Positions 34,118 to 41,896 of a stretch of 64,000 nucleotides of DNA are shown here, in pieces. Each line of letters starts with the position of its first letter. The stretch's first letter is position 1. Made by a program: the position numbers and the translations under genes. The notes beneath the pieces were generated by a model. It saw only the letters and a list, made by a program, of their open reading frames with translations. It was not told the DNA's origin and searched no databases. This stretch comes from JBCCXL01 sp039191605 (lineage in GTDB: Bacteria > Acidobacteriota > Thermoanaerobaculia > Multivoradales > JAHZIX01): positions 78,496 through 142,495 of the forward strand of contig JBCCXL010000018.1 of NCBI GenBank assembly GCA_039191605.1, read 5' to 3'.

Positions 34118-37100
34118 TGAAGAGTCTGCACGGCGCTCAGCGCTCTTCTGGATGTTCTTCTCAGAACTCCTCGTCGCGAAGCTCCGGTATCGCGGCCCCT
34201 GCCGAGAGAGAAGGGGCGGAGCGTAGTTCGGTGGCTCCCGGCCTGGCCGGACACTCGCTGCTGGAGACGGTTCCGTCGGCGCCGCCGGTGCAGGCGAAGC
34301 TGACCATGGATCGTCCCGGAGACCGCTTCGAGAGGGCGGCGGATGCGGCGGCTCGGGAGGTGATGGCGATGCCGGCCTCGGGGGGACCTGGCGCCGCTGC
34401 TGTACACGAGGAGGCCGCGGGATCAGGCAGCGCTCCCGGCGTGCAGCGGATGTGCTCGAAATGCGCCAAGGCTCTTTCCGGCGGCGGGGGCGAACTCTGC
34501 CCTACCTGCAAGGCGAAGCTGGCCCAGGGGGAGAGCCTGACGGCGGAAAGCCGGAAGACGGAAAATACAGCCCCCGGCGTGCAGCGGGAGGCGGAGGGCA
34601 CCGCGAGTGCCGGAGGGGGCTCCGCTGGAGCAGTCCCCGCCGCCGCCGCGCCGGCGATTCAGGGCCTTTCCGGCGGCTCGCCGCTACCGGCTTCGGAGCG
34701 CGCCTTCTTCGAGCCCCGCTACGGCGTGGATCTCTCGCCGGTGCGCATCCACACCGGCGAGAAGGCTTCGGCCATCGCCCAATCCGTCGATGCTCGGGCC
34801 CTGACCCATCGCCAGCATCTGGTCTTCGGAGAAGGGGAGTACCGTCCCGGTACGTCCGCCGGCCGGGAGCTGCTGGCCCATGAGCTGGCTCACACGATGC
34901 AGCAGGGAGCGGTGGGGGAAGCGTCTACCGGCGGCTCGCCGGCGGTGCAGCGGACGATTTATCACGGCAGCGGTCCCTCCAAGACGGCGTTCACTCAGGC
35001 ACAATTCACTGCCGTACAGGCCTACGCGAGCCTAGGGGGGCTAGCGCGCAGGATTCTCGATTATTGGATCAACGACGGGACCGTGTCGGTGGATGCGACG
35101 AGCGTATCCAACGCCATCCAGCAGGCGAAAGATGACGCCAAGAATCCGTCGGCGGATACCTTGGCCAACGTCTTCCCTCAGCTCAGTTTGGCTGAAGTGC
35201 ATACCTTAGCCGAGGCCACACCGAAGCCTCCGGCGCCGGTGCTCGCCGCCCTCGGGTTGCGCCATCAGCAGCTGGCGACGGCGGAGGCGGCGGCGTTTCA
35301 CGGGGTTCAGCTCTACGATCCCACAGGCCAGCAGCCGGCGGGGTATACCCCCTTCAGCGCGGAGAAAGCGGCCCGGCCGGCGCCGCGCACCGGGCGTGAG
35401 GGCGGCGACTTTTCCCGCGGCGCGGATCAGCGCCCCGATGCTCAGCCCGGTGTCGGCAGCGCCTACCACGTGGACAACGCCCTCACCGGCTTGCTCCATG
35501 CCGGCGGAAACTATCGCCAGATAGGAGACGAGTGGCGCTCCGTGTGTCCGGCCTGCAGCCGGGATTTTCCCGTGCGCTTCAGTTTCGAGGTGGATCATCA
35601 GGTGGCCCTCACCATGATGAAGGGAACCCTCGATCGGCTGGCGATGGCGATGGAGGTGGATCCGGCGCTGCGCACCGCCATCGAGGGGCAGGTGGGATCC
35701 GCGGTATTCCAGGAGCTCTTCGTTACCGTGCCCTCGGATCGTCTGGGGCGCACCCTGCAACCGAGCATGGAAGGCATCCACAAATACTCCAACGACCTCA
35801 CCAACCTGATGAGGCTCTGCCGGGAGTGCAACAACGTCAAGAGCAACGAGCCCCACGAAGTCTTTTTCCGCAAGATCGCCGGCTTCGGACAAGAATTCCT
35901 CGATAGCATGGGGACGGGGGGTGGCCGCTACGTGCCGGAGCGCGGGGGCCTAGGTCAGGGATATGGCGAGGCGGCGCGGGATTGGTTCGACCGCTACCAT
36001 GCCCCCATTTTGCTGCAGCTGCTGGATCTCCGGGAGGCGACGGCCCCCCTGGAGGCGGCGATTCGCCGTCAGGACACCCTCGCCTACGGCGCGGCCTTCG
36101 CGCCGACACCAGCAGCTCGGGCGGGACAACAAGAGGAGGCGGATCACCTCGGCCGATTGAACGAGAGCGCACGACGAGGCGTCACGGCGGTCTCTGGATC
36201 CCTCTTCACCCGGCGCCCCGCGGGTCTGCCGATGGATCCGGGTTCTCCACTGCGGGTCGAGAAGGAGGTGGAGTCGGTCTTCGATCAAAGCCAGCGCCGG
36301 GGGGAGGAGCGGCAGCTGCGCCAGGAACCCGGATTCACCCTCGGCATGCAGAGCTTCCAGGCGCCGCCGACGATGGGGCCGCCGACGGCGGCCTTCACCC
36401 TCGGCCAGCAGGATGCCCAAGGGCATTGGAACGCCGGGTATCGCGCCGGAATTCTCGATCAGCCGGAGGCCCCGCCGAGCGTCGCCACGGTGCCCGGTCC
36501 TGACGAGACGGCCTATCGAACGGGATATGCAGCGGGGCGCCAGCGGCGACAGGAAGTGATTCAAGAAGCGCGCAACGACGCGCTGCCGCGCTTCGCCCTC
36601 GATCAGGCGCTGCCGGCGGATTTCGAGGTATCCACCAGGCTCTTCGAGCTCTACAACCGCGAGTGGTCGGCCGCCCATCCCCAGCCCGCTCCCAGCCCCT
36701 CCCTCGCCGTGCAGCACGGGGCCACGGGCCCGATTTTCCAGGTCGCTCCGGCAGGGCCGGCGCCGCCGCCGGCGGATCGCGAGCCTGCCTCCAGAGAGGA
36801 TCGCTCCTCTTCCCGCCGCTCTCGCTCCCGCTCTCGGGACGGGGATCGAGATCGCCGAGACCAACGTCGTCCTCGCTCCCCGTCTCCCGGCTACGACTCC
36901 GATCGCGGTCGACGCGATCGAGGGAGCCGGTACGATGAGCGAGATCGGCGTGGCTACCGTTCCCCATCGCCGGATCGTTACCGTCGTGCCGGCTACGGAG
37001 GAGGTGGCGGCTACGGTGGCGGTGGCTACGGCGGCGGTGGCTACGATGATCGACGAGGCGGTGGCTACGGCGGCGGTGGCTATGATGATCGACGAGGCGG

Positions 37101-37392
37101 CGGCTACGATGATCGACGAGGCGGTGGCTACGGCGGCGGTGGCTACGATGATCGACGAGGCGGCGGCTACGGCGGCGGCGGCTACGATGGTCGACGAGGT
37201 GGTGGCTACGGAGGCGGCGGCTACGACAGAGGTCCAGGACCTGGCTACGGTGACCGCGATCGGCATCATCCCCGCTCTGACCGTCGCCCTCCTCGGGACG
37301 ATCGCTCCGGTTTTCACCCCTATTCGCGCCCGCCCAGAGATCGGGACTACGATCGCCGTGAGGAAGATCCTCGCCGGGGATGGCGGAGATGA
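34117..37392 (+). CDS. eCIS cargo E: DUF4157-HNH nuclease with SR-like and Gly-Gly-Tyr tails
   Basis: A 1091-residue putative effector, ATG overlapping the stop of cargo D. Order: leader (LAGHSLLETVPSAPPVQ, 43-59), LTMDRPGDRFERAAD, zinc ribbon (Cys113/116/128/131), DUF4157 with HELAH at 255-259, a helical spacer, then an HNH nuclease: CPAC (477-480), FEVDH (Asp493, His494), YSNDLTNLM and LCRECNN (Cys568/571). A second conserved block (about 765-855) has two GYxxG repeats and is shared with cargo F. Residues about 890-965 are Arg/Ser/Asp-rich with SRSRSR and SPSP, like a eukaryotic SR domain. Residues 958-1040 are (GGGGYDDRR)-type repeats, like RNA-binding RGG/GGY tails. HNH call is strong; eukaryotic targeting is inferred. 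Confidence 0.85.
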   Translation: MKSLHGAQRSSGCSSQNSSSRSSGIAAPAEREGAERSSVAPGLAGHSLLETVPSAPPVQAKLTMDRPGDRFERAADAAAREVMAMPASGGPGAAAVHEEAAGSGSAPGVQRMCSKCAKALSGGGGELCPTCKAKLAQGESLTAESRKTENTAPGVQREAEGTASAGGGSAGAVPAAAAPAIQGLSGGSPLPASERAFFEPRYGVDLSPVRIHTGEKASAIAQSVDARALTHRQHLVFGEGEYRPGTSAGRELLAHELAHTMQQGAVGEASTGGSPAVQRTIYHGSGPSKTAFTQAQFTAVQAYASLGGLARRILDYWINDGTVSVDATSVSNAIQQAKDDAKNPSADTLANVFPQLSLAEVHTLAEATPKPPAPVLAALGLRHQQLATAEAAAFHGVQLYDPTGQQPAGYTPFSAEKAARPAPRTGREGGDFSRGADQRPDAQPGVGSAYHVDNALTGLLHAGGNYRQIGDEWRSVCPACSRDFPVRFSFEVDHQVALTMMKGTLDRLAMAMEVDPALRTAIEGQVGSAVFQELFVTVPSDRLGRTLQPSMEGIHKYSNDLTNLMRLCRECNNVKSNEPHEVFFRKIAGFGQEFLDSMGTGGGRYVPERGGLGQGYGEAARDWFDRYHAPILLQLLDLREATAPLEAAIRRQDTLAYGAAFAPTPAARAGQQEEADHLGRLNESARRGVTAVSGSLFTRRPAGLPMDPGSPLRVEKEVESVFDQSQRRGEERQLRQEPGFTLGMQSFQAPPTMGPPTAAFTLGQQDAQGHWNAGYRAGILDQPEAPPSVATVPGPDETAYRTGYAAGRQRRQEVIQEARNDALPRFALDQALPADFEVSTRLFELYNREWSAAHPQPAPSPSLAVQHGATGPIFQVAPAGPAPPPADREPASREDRSSSRRSRSRSRDGDRDRRDQRRPRSPSPGYDSDRGRRDRGSRYDERDRRGYRSPSPDRYRRAGYGGGGGYGGGGYGGGGYDDRRGGGYGGGGYDDRRGGGYDDRRGGGYGGGGYDDRRGGGYGGGGYDGRRGGGYGGGGYDRGPGPGYGDRDRHHPRSDRRPPRDDRSGFHPYSRPPRDRDYDRREEDPRRGWRR
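36991..37230 (+). repeat. Gly-Gly-Tyr coding repeat
   Basis: Irregular direct repeats of GGCTACGGCGGCGGTG and GGCTACGATGATCGACGAGGC units in the 3' part of cargo E, all multiples of three, coding for GGGYGGGGYDDRRGG. Repeat number could change without a frameshift. Confidence 0.85.
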
Positions 37393-37571
37393 ACCTTGTT
37401 CGGAGCAGCGAAGCGAGAAGCTCGAGGAGCTCTTACTCCATGGTTCCCGGTTCCCGGTTCCTGAGGAAGCGAGCCTCGGCCGAAAGCTCTTCGATTCCGC
37501 TGGAGAGCAGAACCCTGCGCCCTAGCGTCTCGGTCGAGACCGAGCCTGTAGATCGCGGAGTGGCCGGCTGA
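37389..37571 (+). CDS. small coupled reading frame between cargo E and F (60 aa)
   Basis: ATG at 37389 overlaps the cargo E stop (ATGA). The frame runs 60 codons to a TGA that overlaps the ATG of cargo F (TGATG at 37569-37573). The product is Ser/Arg-rich (SSEARSSRSSYS, LRKRASAESSS) and has no recognised family. Both-sided stop/start overlap argues for translation. It could be a small protein in its own right, for example a chaperone or immunity protein, or only a translational bridge. Confidence 0.45.
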   Translation: MNLVRSSEARSSRSSYSMVPGSRFLRKRASAESSSIPLESRTLRPSVSVETEPVDRGVAG

Positions 37572-40500
37572 TGCGAGGGCGAGCCATGCCATCGACCACT
37601 CGATCTCCCCTTTTGAGAAGAGGGCGCGGCGGCGGCGTGGGAGGGCGCTCCCAGCCGAGCGGACTGCTTTCTGCGCATCCCCAAGGGTCGAAGGTCTCGC
37701 TGCTCGAAACCGTGGCGGTGGAGCCCTCCACGGGCTCAGGGCTCACGATGGACCGCCCCGGTGATCTTTTTGAGCAGGCCGCCGATGCGGCAGCAGCTGA
37801 GGTTTTGTCATCTGACGGTGTTGCCACGGAGGCCGGTGGTGGGGGAGGCGCTCCTTCCGTGCAGCGCCAAGGCGAGCCAGGAGCGACCACCCCGTCGACG
37901 GTGCCCACCGCCGCGGCGCCGGCGATTCGGAGCCTCTCTGGCGGCTCGCCGCTGCCGGCCTCCGAGCGCGCCTTCTTCGAGCCCCGTTACGGCGTGGATC
38001 TTTCTCCTGTGCGCATCCACACCGGAGAGAAGGCTTCCGCCATCGCTCAGTCGGTGGAGGCTCGAGCCCTGACCCACCGCCAGCACCTGGTCTTCGGCGA
38101 GGGGGAGTACCGTCCCGGCACTTCCGCCGGCCGCGAGCTGCTGGCCCACGAGTTAGCCCATACGATGCAGCAGGGAGCGGTGGGGGAAGGGGCCGCGGGA
38201 AGCGCACCGGAGGTGCAGCGGACGATCACGCTGCAGAAGAAGCCGAAGAAGAACAGCACGAAAAAGCCCAAGCCGGTCACTCTCGACCTATCCGATCTCG
38301 ACCAGCTCGGTGGCTATCAGAATCTCAACGAGTGGCAGCAGAAGGTGCTCGAGGAGATGCTGGATACGCTCGCCGAGGACTTTGTCGTCTCCACCAAGTC
38401 GGAAGCCTTCGCCAAGGCGAAGGGGGTGGCCTCCAACCCGAGCAGCTCAATCCTGCAGGGCTTGGTTCAGGATATGAGTCTCGAGCAGGTCAAGGGATTC
38501 GCGAATAAGATGATCGATCCTTCGTTTCAGAAGCTACTCAAGCTTCGCTTCAATCAGTTGATCCAGCAGCAGTCATCGGACCTCAGCTCCATTAAGTTAT
38601 ATAACCCGTCTGGGAATCAGCCCATGGGATATCGCCCTTTCAGCAAGAAGAAGGCGAATGAGATTCCCTCGATCAAGGGGCGAGAGGGCGGAGATTTTGT
38701 GCGCGGGGAGGACAAGAGGCCTGGAGGCTTGCCCACAAGCACGGCAAATCTTGTGGATATCGATCTTTCTCTGGAGCAACAGAAGCTGGGGAATTACAAC
38801 AAGATCGGGGGCAAATTTTATTCGATGTGCCCCACTTGTTCTGAGGTGCTGCCGACGAAGTACAGCTTCGAAGTCGATCACCAGATTGCGTTGACGGTGA
38901 TGAAAGAGAGCCTGGGGCTACTGGCCGAGGCAATGGGGCAGAATCCGAATCTCTACAAGAGGCTCCGGGGGGAGGTGGGGGCCAAGGTCTTTGATGATTT
39001 ATTCCTCAAGACGGACGAAGATAATTTGGGAAGAACGATTTTCCTCAAGAACGAGGGGGTACGAAAGTACTCGAATGACGTGACGAACCTGATGCTGATC
39101 TGTCGTCAATGCAATAACCAGAAGAGCAATGAGTCTCATGAAGAGTTCTTCGGCAAGATCGCCGGCTTCGGGAAGCATTTCTTGGCGGAGACGCTGACCT
39201 CGAAGAAGGTGTCGATTCCGGAGAGAACGAAGTCGGGAGGAGGCTTCGGTAAAGCTGCGAGAGAGTGGTTCAAGAATCATCATCTCGATGTCTTGAAGCA
39301 GCTTCTGGAGCTCAAGAAGATATCTGCTCCGCTGGAGCAGAGTATTCGCCTACAGGATCAGGTGAGATATCAATCTCTATTCGAGAAAGACCAGAAAGAG
39401 AAAAAGCAGCTGCAGTCGAAGGAAAAGGAGCTGAGCCTTCTCAATCAAGTGGGTCTTCAGTCGATCAACGCCCTAACCCAGGGGATCTTCAACAATGACA
39501 AGTCGGAGATGGTTGATGATCAGCAGGACGACGATGACGATGTGGAGGAAGACATCGACTTGATCTCGAGGGTGCGCAGCAGCTCTCCGGAGAGGTACAA
39601 GAAGGGAATCAAACAGTTGATCCAAGAAGGAAAGGATCAGCGCGAAAAAGAGCATCTGAGGAATAAGACGGATTATCAGTTCGGCTTTTCGATGAGCTAT
39701 CAGCCGAGACCCTTCATCAATCAGAACCTCAAGTCCTTCAACCTCGGGCAGAGCGAGGGGAAGCGGCAATTCGATCGAGGGTACAAGGACGGTGCTCTCG
39801 ACAGCCTCAAGATCATGCCGAAGCAAACGAATCAACCCACCCAGGCAGAGCAAGCCTATGCCCAGGGGTACAAGCAGGGAAGCGCGAAGCGGAAACAGGT
39901 GATCGATTGGGCGAAGACGGATGAATTCCCGCGCTTCGATTTTTCTTTGCAGACGGCAGACAACGAATTGAAACTAGCGATATTCAAGCTCTACAACGAG
40001 ACCTCCTTCGAGCTCAAGTCGAAAGAGAAGAAGAAAAAAGAGCTCGAGGAGAAGAAGCGGTTGGAGAGAAAGAAGAGGAAGCTGCAAACGGAATCCTCGG
40101 ATCGACGATCCAACCAGAGCTACGACAATACGAAGCACCGTCGCTCGTATTACATGGACAAGACTCCCTACGATCGAAAACCGCGGAACCGGTCTCGATC
40201 TCGTGATCGGTACGACTCGCGACGCAACTCGAGGCGAGATCGGTACGACTCTCGGGATCGGTACGACTCCCGGGATCGGTACGACTCTCGGGATCGGTAC
40301 GATTCTCGGCGCAACTCGAGGCGGGACCGGTACGACTCCCGGGACCGGTACGACTCCCGGCGTGACTTCCGGGACCGGTACGACTCTCGGGATCGGTATA
40401 ACTCGAGGCGAGATCGTGACGACTCTCGGGAGCGCTACAAGTGGGAGAGTCGCAACAAGGAGTCCCGTCGGGATCGAAAAGATCGCTCTCGGAGCCGCGA

Positions 40501-40582
40501 CCGTAGGTCGTATTCACGGGACAAGAACAGGGATTCTCGCTACGATTTTTCGAAGCGCAACGATCGGAAGGACCGGAATTGA
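37571..40582 (+). CDS. eCIS cargo F: DUF4157-HNH nuclease with long SR-like tail
   Basis: A 1003-residue paralogue of cargo E. Order: basic start, a shortened leader (SLLETVAVEPS, about 43-53), LTMDRPGDLFEQAAD, no zinc ribbon, DUF4157 with HELAH at 193-197, Lys-rich spacer, HNH nuclease with CPTC (420-423), FEVDH (Asp436, His437) and ICRQCNNQ (Cys511/514), an acidic stretch (DDDDDVEEDID), the GYxxG-repeat block shared with cargo E, a charged coiled-coil stretch rich in Lys/Glu (about 815-845), and a C-terminal 145 residues of SRSRDRYDSRR-type repeats. From 38220 on, the DNA is clearly richer in A and T (many AAG, GAA, AAT codons) than the neighbours, suggesting a separate origin. HNH call is strong; target is inferred. 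Confidence 0.85.
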   Translation: MRGRAMPSTTRSPLLRRGRGGGVGGRSQPSGLLSAHPQGSKVSLLETVAVEPSTGSGLTMDRPGDLFEQAADAAAAEVLSSDGVATEAGGGGGAPSVQRQGEPGATTPSTVPTAAAPAIRSLSGGSPLPASERAFFEPRYGVDLSPVRIHTGEKASAIAQSVEARALTHRQHLVFGEGEYRPGTSAGRELLAHELAHTMQQGAVGEGAAGSAPEVQRTITLQKKPKKNSTKKPKPVTLDLSDLDQLGGYQNLNEWQQKVLEEMLDTLAEDFVVSTKSEAFAKAKGVASNPSSSILQGLVQDMSLEQVKGFANKMIDPSFQKLLKLRFNQLIQQQSSDLSSIKLYNPSGNQPMGYRPFSKKKANEIPSIKGREGGDFVRGEDKRPGGLPTSTANLVDIDLSLEQQKLGNYNKIGGKFYSMCPTCSEVLPTKYSFEVDHQIALTVMKESLGLLAEAMGQNPNLYKRLRGEVGAKVFDDLFLKTDEDNLGRTIFLKNEGVRKYSNDVTNLMLICRQCNNQKSNESHEEFFGKIAGFGKHFLAETLTSKKVSIPERTKSGGGFGKAAREWFKNHHLDVLKQLLELKKISAPLEQSIRLQDQVRYQSLFEKDQKEKKQLQSKEKELSLLNQVGLQSINALTQGIFNNDKSEMVDDQQDDDDDVEEDIDLISRVRSSSPERYKKGIKQLIQEGKDQREKEHLRNKTDYQFGFSMSYQPRPFINQNLKSFNLGQSEGKRQFDRGYKDGALDSLKIMPKQTNQPTQAEQAYAQGYKQGSAKRKQVIDWAKTDEFPRFDFSLQTADNELKLAIFKLYNETSFELKSKEKKKKELEEKKRLERKKRKLQTESSDRRSNQSYDNTKHRRSYYMDKTPYDRKPRNRSRSRDRYDSRRNSRRDRYDSRDRYDSRDRYDSRDRYDSRRNSRRDRYDSRDRYDSRRDFRDRYDSRDRYNSRRDRDDSRERYKWESRNKESRRDRKDRSRSRDRRSYSRDKNRDSRYDFSKRNDRKDRN
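40201..40420 (+). repeat. RYDSRD coding repeat
   Basis: About a dozen near-identical units of the form CGGGATCGGTACGACTCT (18 bases), with some longer variants, coding for (R/D)RYDSR in the tail of cargo F. Units are multiples of three with no unique spacers. Confidence 0.88.
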
Positions 40583-40599
40583 AGCCGCACCGAAGGTCA

Positions 40600-40707
40600 A
40601 TGGGTCTCGAGTTGGTAGGTTTTAAGCTGGTAGCTCTCGAGCTGATGAGCCTCGAGTCGCCGAGAGAGCTATTCGTCGCCGTGGGGCGCGAAGGAGAGCC
40701 AGCATGA
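40600..40707 (+). CDS. possible small reading frame between cargo F and the tube initiator (35 aa)
   Basis: ATG at 40600 opens a 35-codon frame whose TGA overlaps the next gene's ATG (ATGA at 40704-40707). The frame can be extended to a TTG at 40579 overlapping the cargo F stop. The peptide has an internal near-repeat (LELVGFKLVALELMSLE). There is no strong ribosome site, so it may be only a leader that bridges translation. Confidence 0.28.
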   Translation: MGLELVGFKLVALELMSLESPRELFVAVGREGEPA

Positions 40708-41363
40708 GCTCCTTCCCCCAGTCTCCGAAGGTGACCAAGGGAGCCATCGTCGGCCTGGATCCCTTCAATCCGCTGGCGAGCATCGTGGTGTTCCAATACA
40801 ACCCTTCGGAGCTCACCCGCTCCGTCAGTCATCCGACGTCGAAGGAGCGGGAGGGGCTCTCGGATACCCCGGTGGGCACCCTGAGGCTCACCCGGGCGCC
40901 GCGGGAGAACATCTCGGCGAACCTGATCCTCGACGCCGCGGATCAGCTGGAGAGCGGCAGCACCATCGCCTCTACCGCGGGGGTGGCGCCGCAGCTGGCG
41001 GCGCTGCAGATGCTGCTCTACCCGAAGACGGCGCTGGTGATCGCCAATACCCTGCTGGCGAAGACCGGATCGCTGGAGATCCAGCCGCCAATGGGGCCGC
41101 TGACCCTCTTCGTCTACGGCCTGCAGCGGGTGGTGCCGGTGCAGATCGATAGCCTGTCTTTCCAGGAAGAGCTCCACGGGCCCGATCTGATGCCCATCCG
41201 GGCGCGGGTCTCGGTGTCGATGACGGTGCTGACCTACAACAACTTCACCACCTCCCAGCCGGGCTACTATCTCTATCTCGCCCATCAGGCGGTGCAGGAG
41301 GCGATGGCCACCGTCGGGAGCATTGCGAATCTCGGGGATATCGCCGGAGGAGCCCTGCTATGA
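40704..41363 (+). CDS. CIS tube-initiator protein (CIS_tube / Afp7 N-terminal type)
   Basis: A 219-residue protein of the contractile-injection-system tube family, which links the inner tube to the spike hub. Typical marks are IVVFQYNPSELTRSVS near residues 27-42, then LTRAPRENISANLILDA, AALQMLLYPK, GPLTLFVYGLQRVVPVQIDSLSFQEE and the last strand RARVSVSMTVL. A GAAGGAGAG ribosome site precedes the ATG. In Afp and PVC this domain is fused to a LysM domain (Afp7/Pvc7); here LysM is the next gene, overlapping by 4 bases. Confidence 0.9.
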   Translation: MSSFPQSPKVTKGAIVGLDPFNPLASIVVFQYNPSELTRSVSHPTSKEREGLSDTPVGTLRLTRAPRENISANLILDAADQLESGSTIASTAGVAPQLAALQMLLYPKTALVIANTLLAKTGSLEIQPPMGPLTLFVYGLQRVVPVQIDSLSFQEELHGPDLMPIRARVSVSMTVLTYNNFTTSQPGYYLYLAHQAVQEAMATVGSIANLGDIAGGALL

Positions 41364-41896
41364 GACGTCCCGATCCCCGCAGTCGCTACACTCGGATGCC
41401 GCTGCGGACGCGGCGCGTAGAAGGCCGCTCCCCTTGGCAGCTGCTGCGCCAGCCGCCGGCCAATCCTCGGCTGCGGGCCGGGAGCAGTCAGGATTCGGAG
41501 CCGGCGGAGCGGATTCTGGATCTGGTGGAGGGGGCGGTGAAGCGTGGGCTCGGCACGGTGGACCTCGAAGACGACGGCGGCCGTTACGTGGTGGGGGAGG
41601 ACGTGGCGGTAACCATCGAGGGCGGGCGCCGCATCATCTACCAGCGCCGCCGCTTCCTACCCCAGGGAAGTCTCCAGCCGACGATGCAAGAGGTCACGGT
41701 GACGGAGGGAACCCGGCTAGATCTGGTGGCCTATCAGACCCTCGGGGATCCGGAACAATATTGGCGCATCGCCGACGCCAACAACGCGATGGATCCAGAG
41801 GATCTGGTGGCCTACCCCGGCCGGCGGCTGAAGATCCCGCTGCCGACGGCCTCCGAGGAGCTGCCCCAGGTGTTGCCGGAGGAGCCGGAGGAATGA
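41360..41896 (+). CDS. LysM-domain baseplate adaptor
   Basis: A 178-residue protein. Residues about 1-110 are Arg-rich and contain a possible beta region (RYVVGEDVAVTIEGGRRIIYQRRRF). Residues about 112-165 form a LysM domain: VTVTEGTRLDLVAYQTLGDPEQYWRIADANN..DPEDLVAYPGRRLKIP. In phage and CIS baseplates LysM proteins (P2 gpX, T4 gp53-like, Afp7 C-terminus) clamp the hub to the wedges. ATG overlaps the tube-initiator stop; the stop overlaps the hub gene start. Confidence 0.88.
   Translation: MRRPDPRSRYTRMPLRTRRVEGRSPWQLLRQPPANPRLRAGSSQDSEPAERILDLVEGAVKRGLGTVDLEDDGGRYVVGEDVAVTIEGGRRIIYQRRRFLPQGSLQPTMQEVTVTEGTRLDLVAYQTLGDPEQYWRIADANNAMDPEDLVAYPGRRLKIPLPTASEELPQVLPEEPEE

Noticed and set aside
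35950..37317. A 455-codon minus-strand frame opposite the tail of cargo E
   Set aside because: Its Val/Ala/Thr repeats mirror the Gly-Gly-Tyr coding repeat of cargo E; it is a by-product of the repeat.
36991..40420. CRISPR arrays at the regular repeats near 37.0 kb and 40.3 kb
   Set aside because: Units are multiples of three, in frame with the cargo genes, and there are no unique spacers or cas genes.
41323..41892. An upstream start for the gpD-like hub gene that would add 190 residues
   Set aside because: The added part is the out-of-frame shadow of the LysM gene; the ATG at 41893 overlaps the LysM stop and matches the normal family start.
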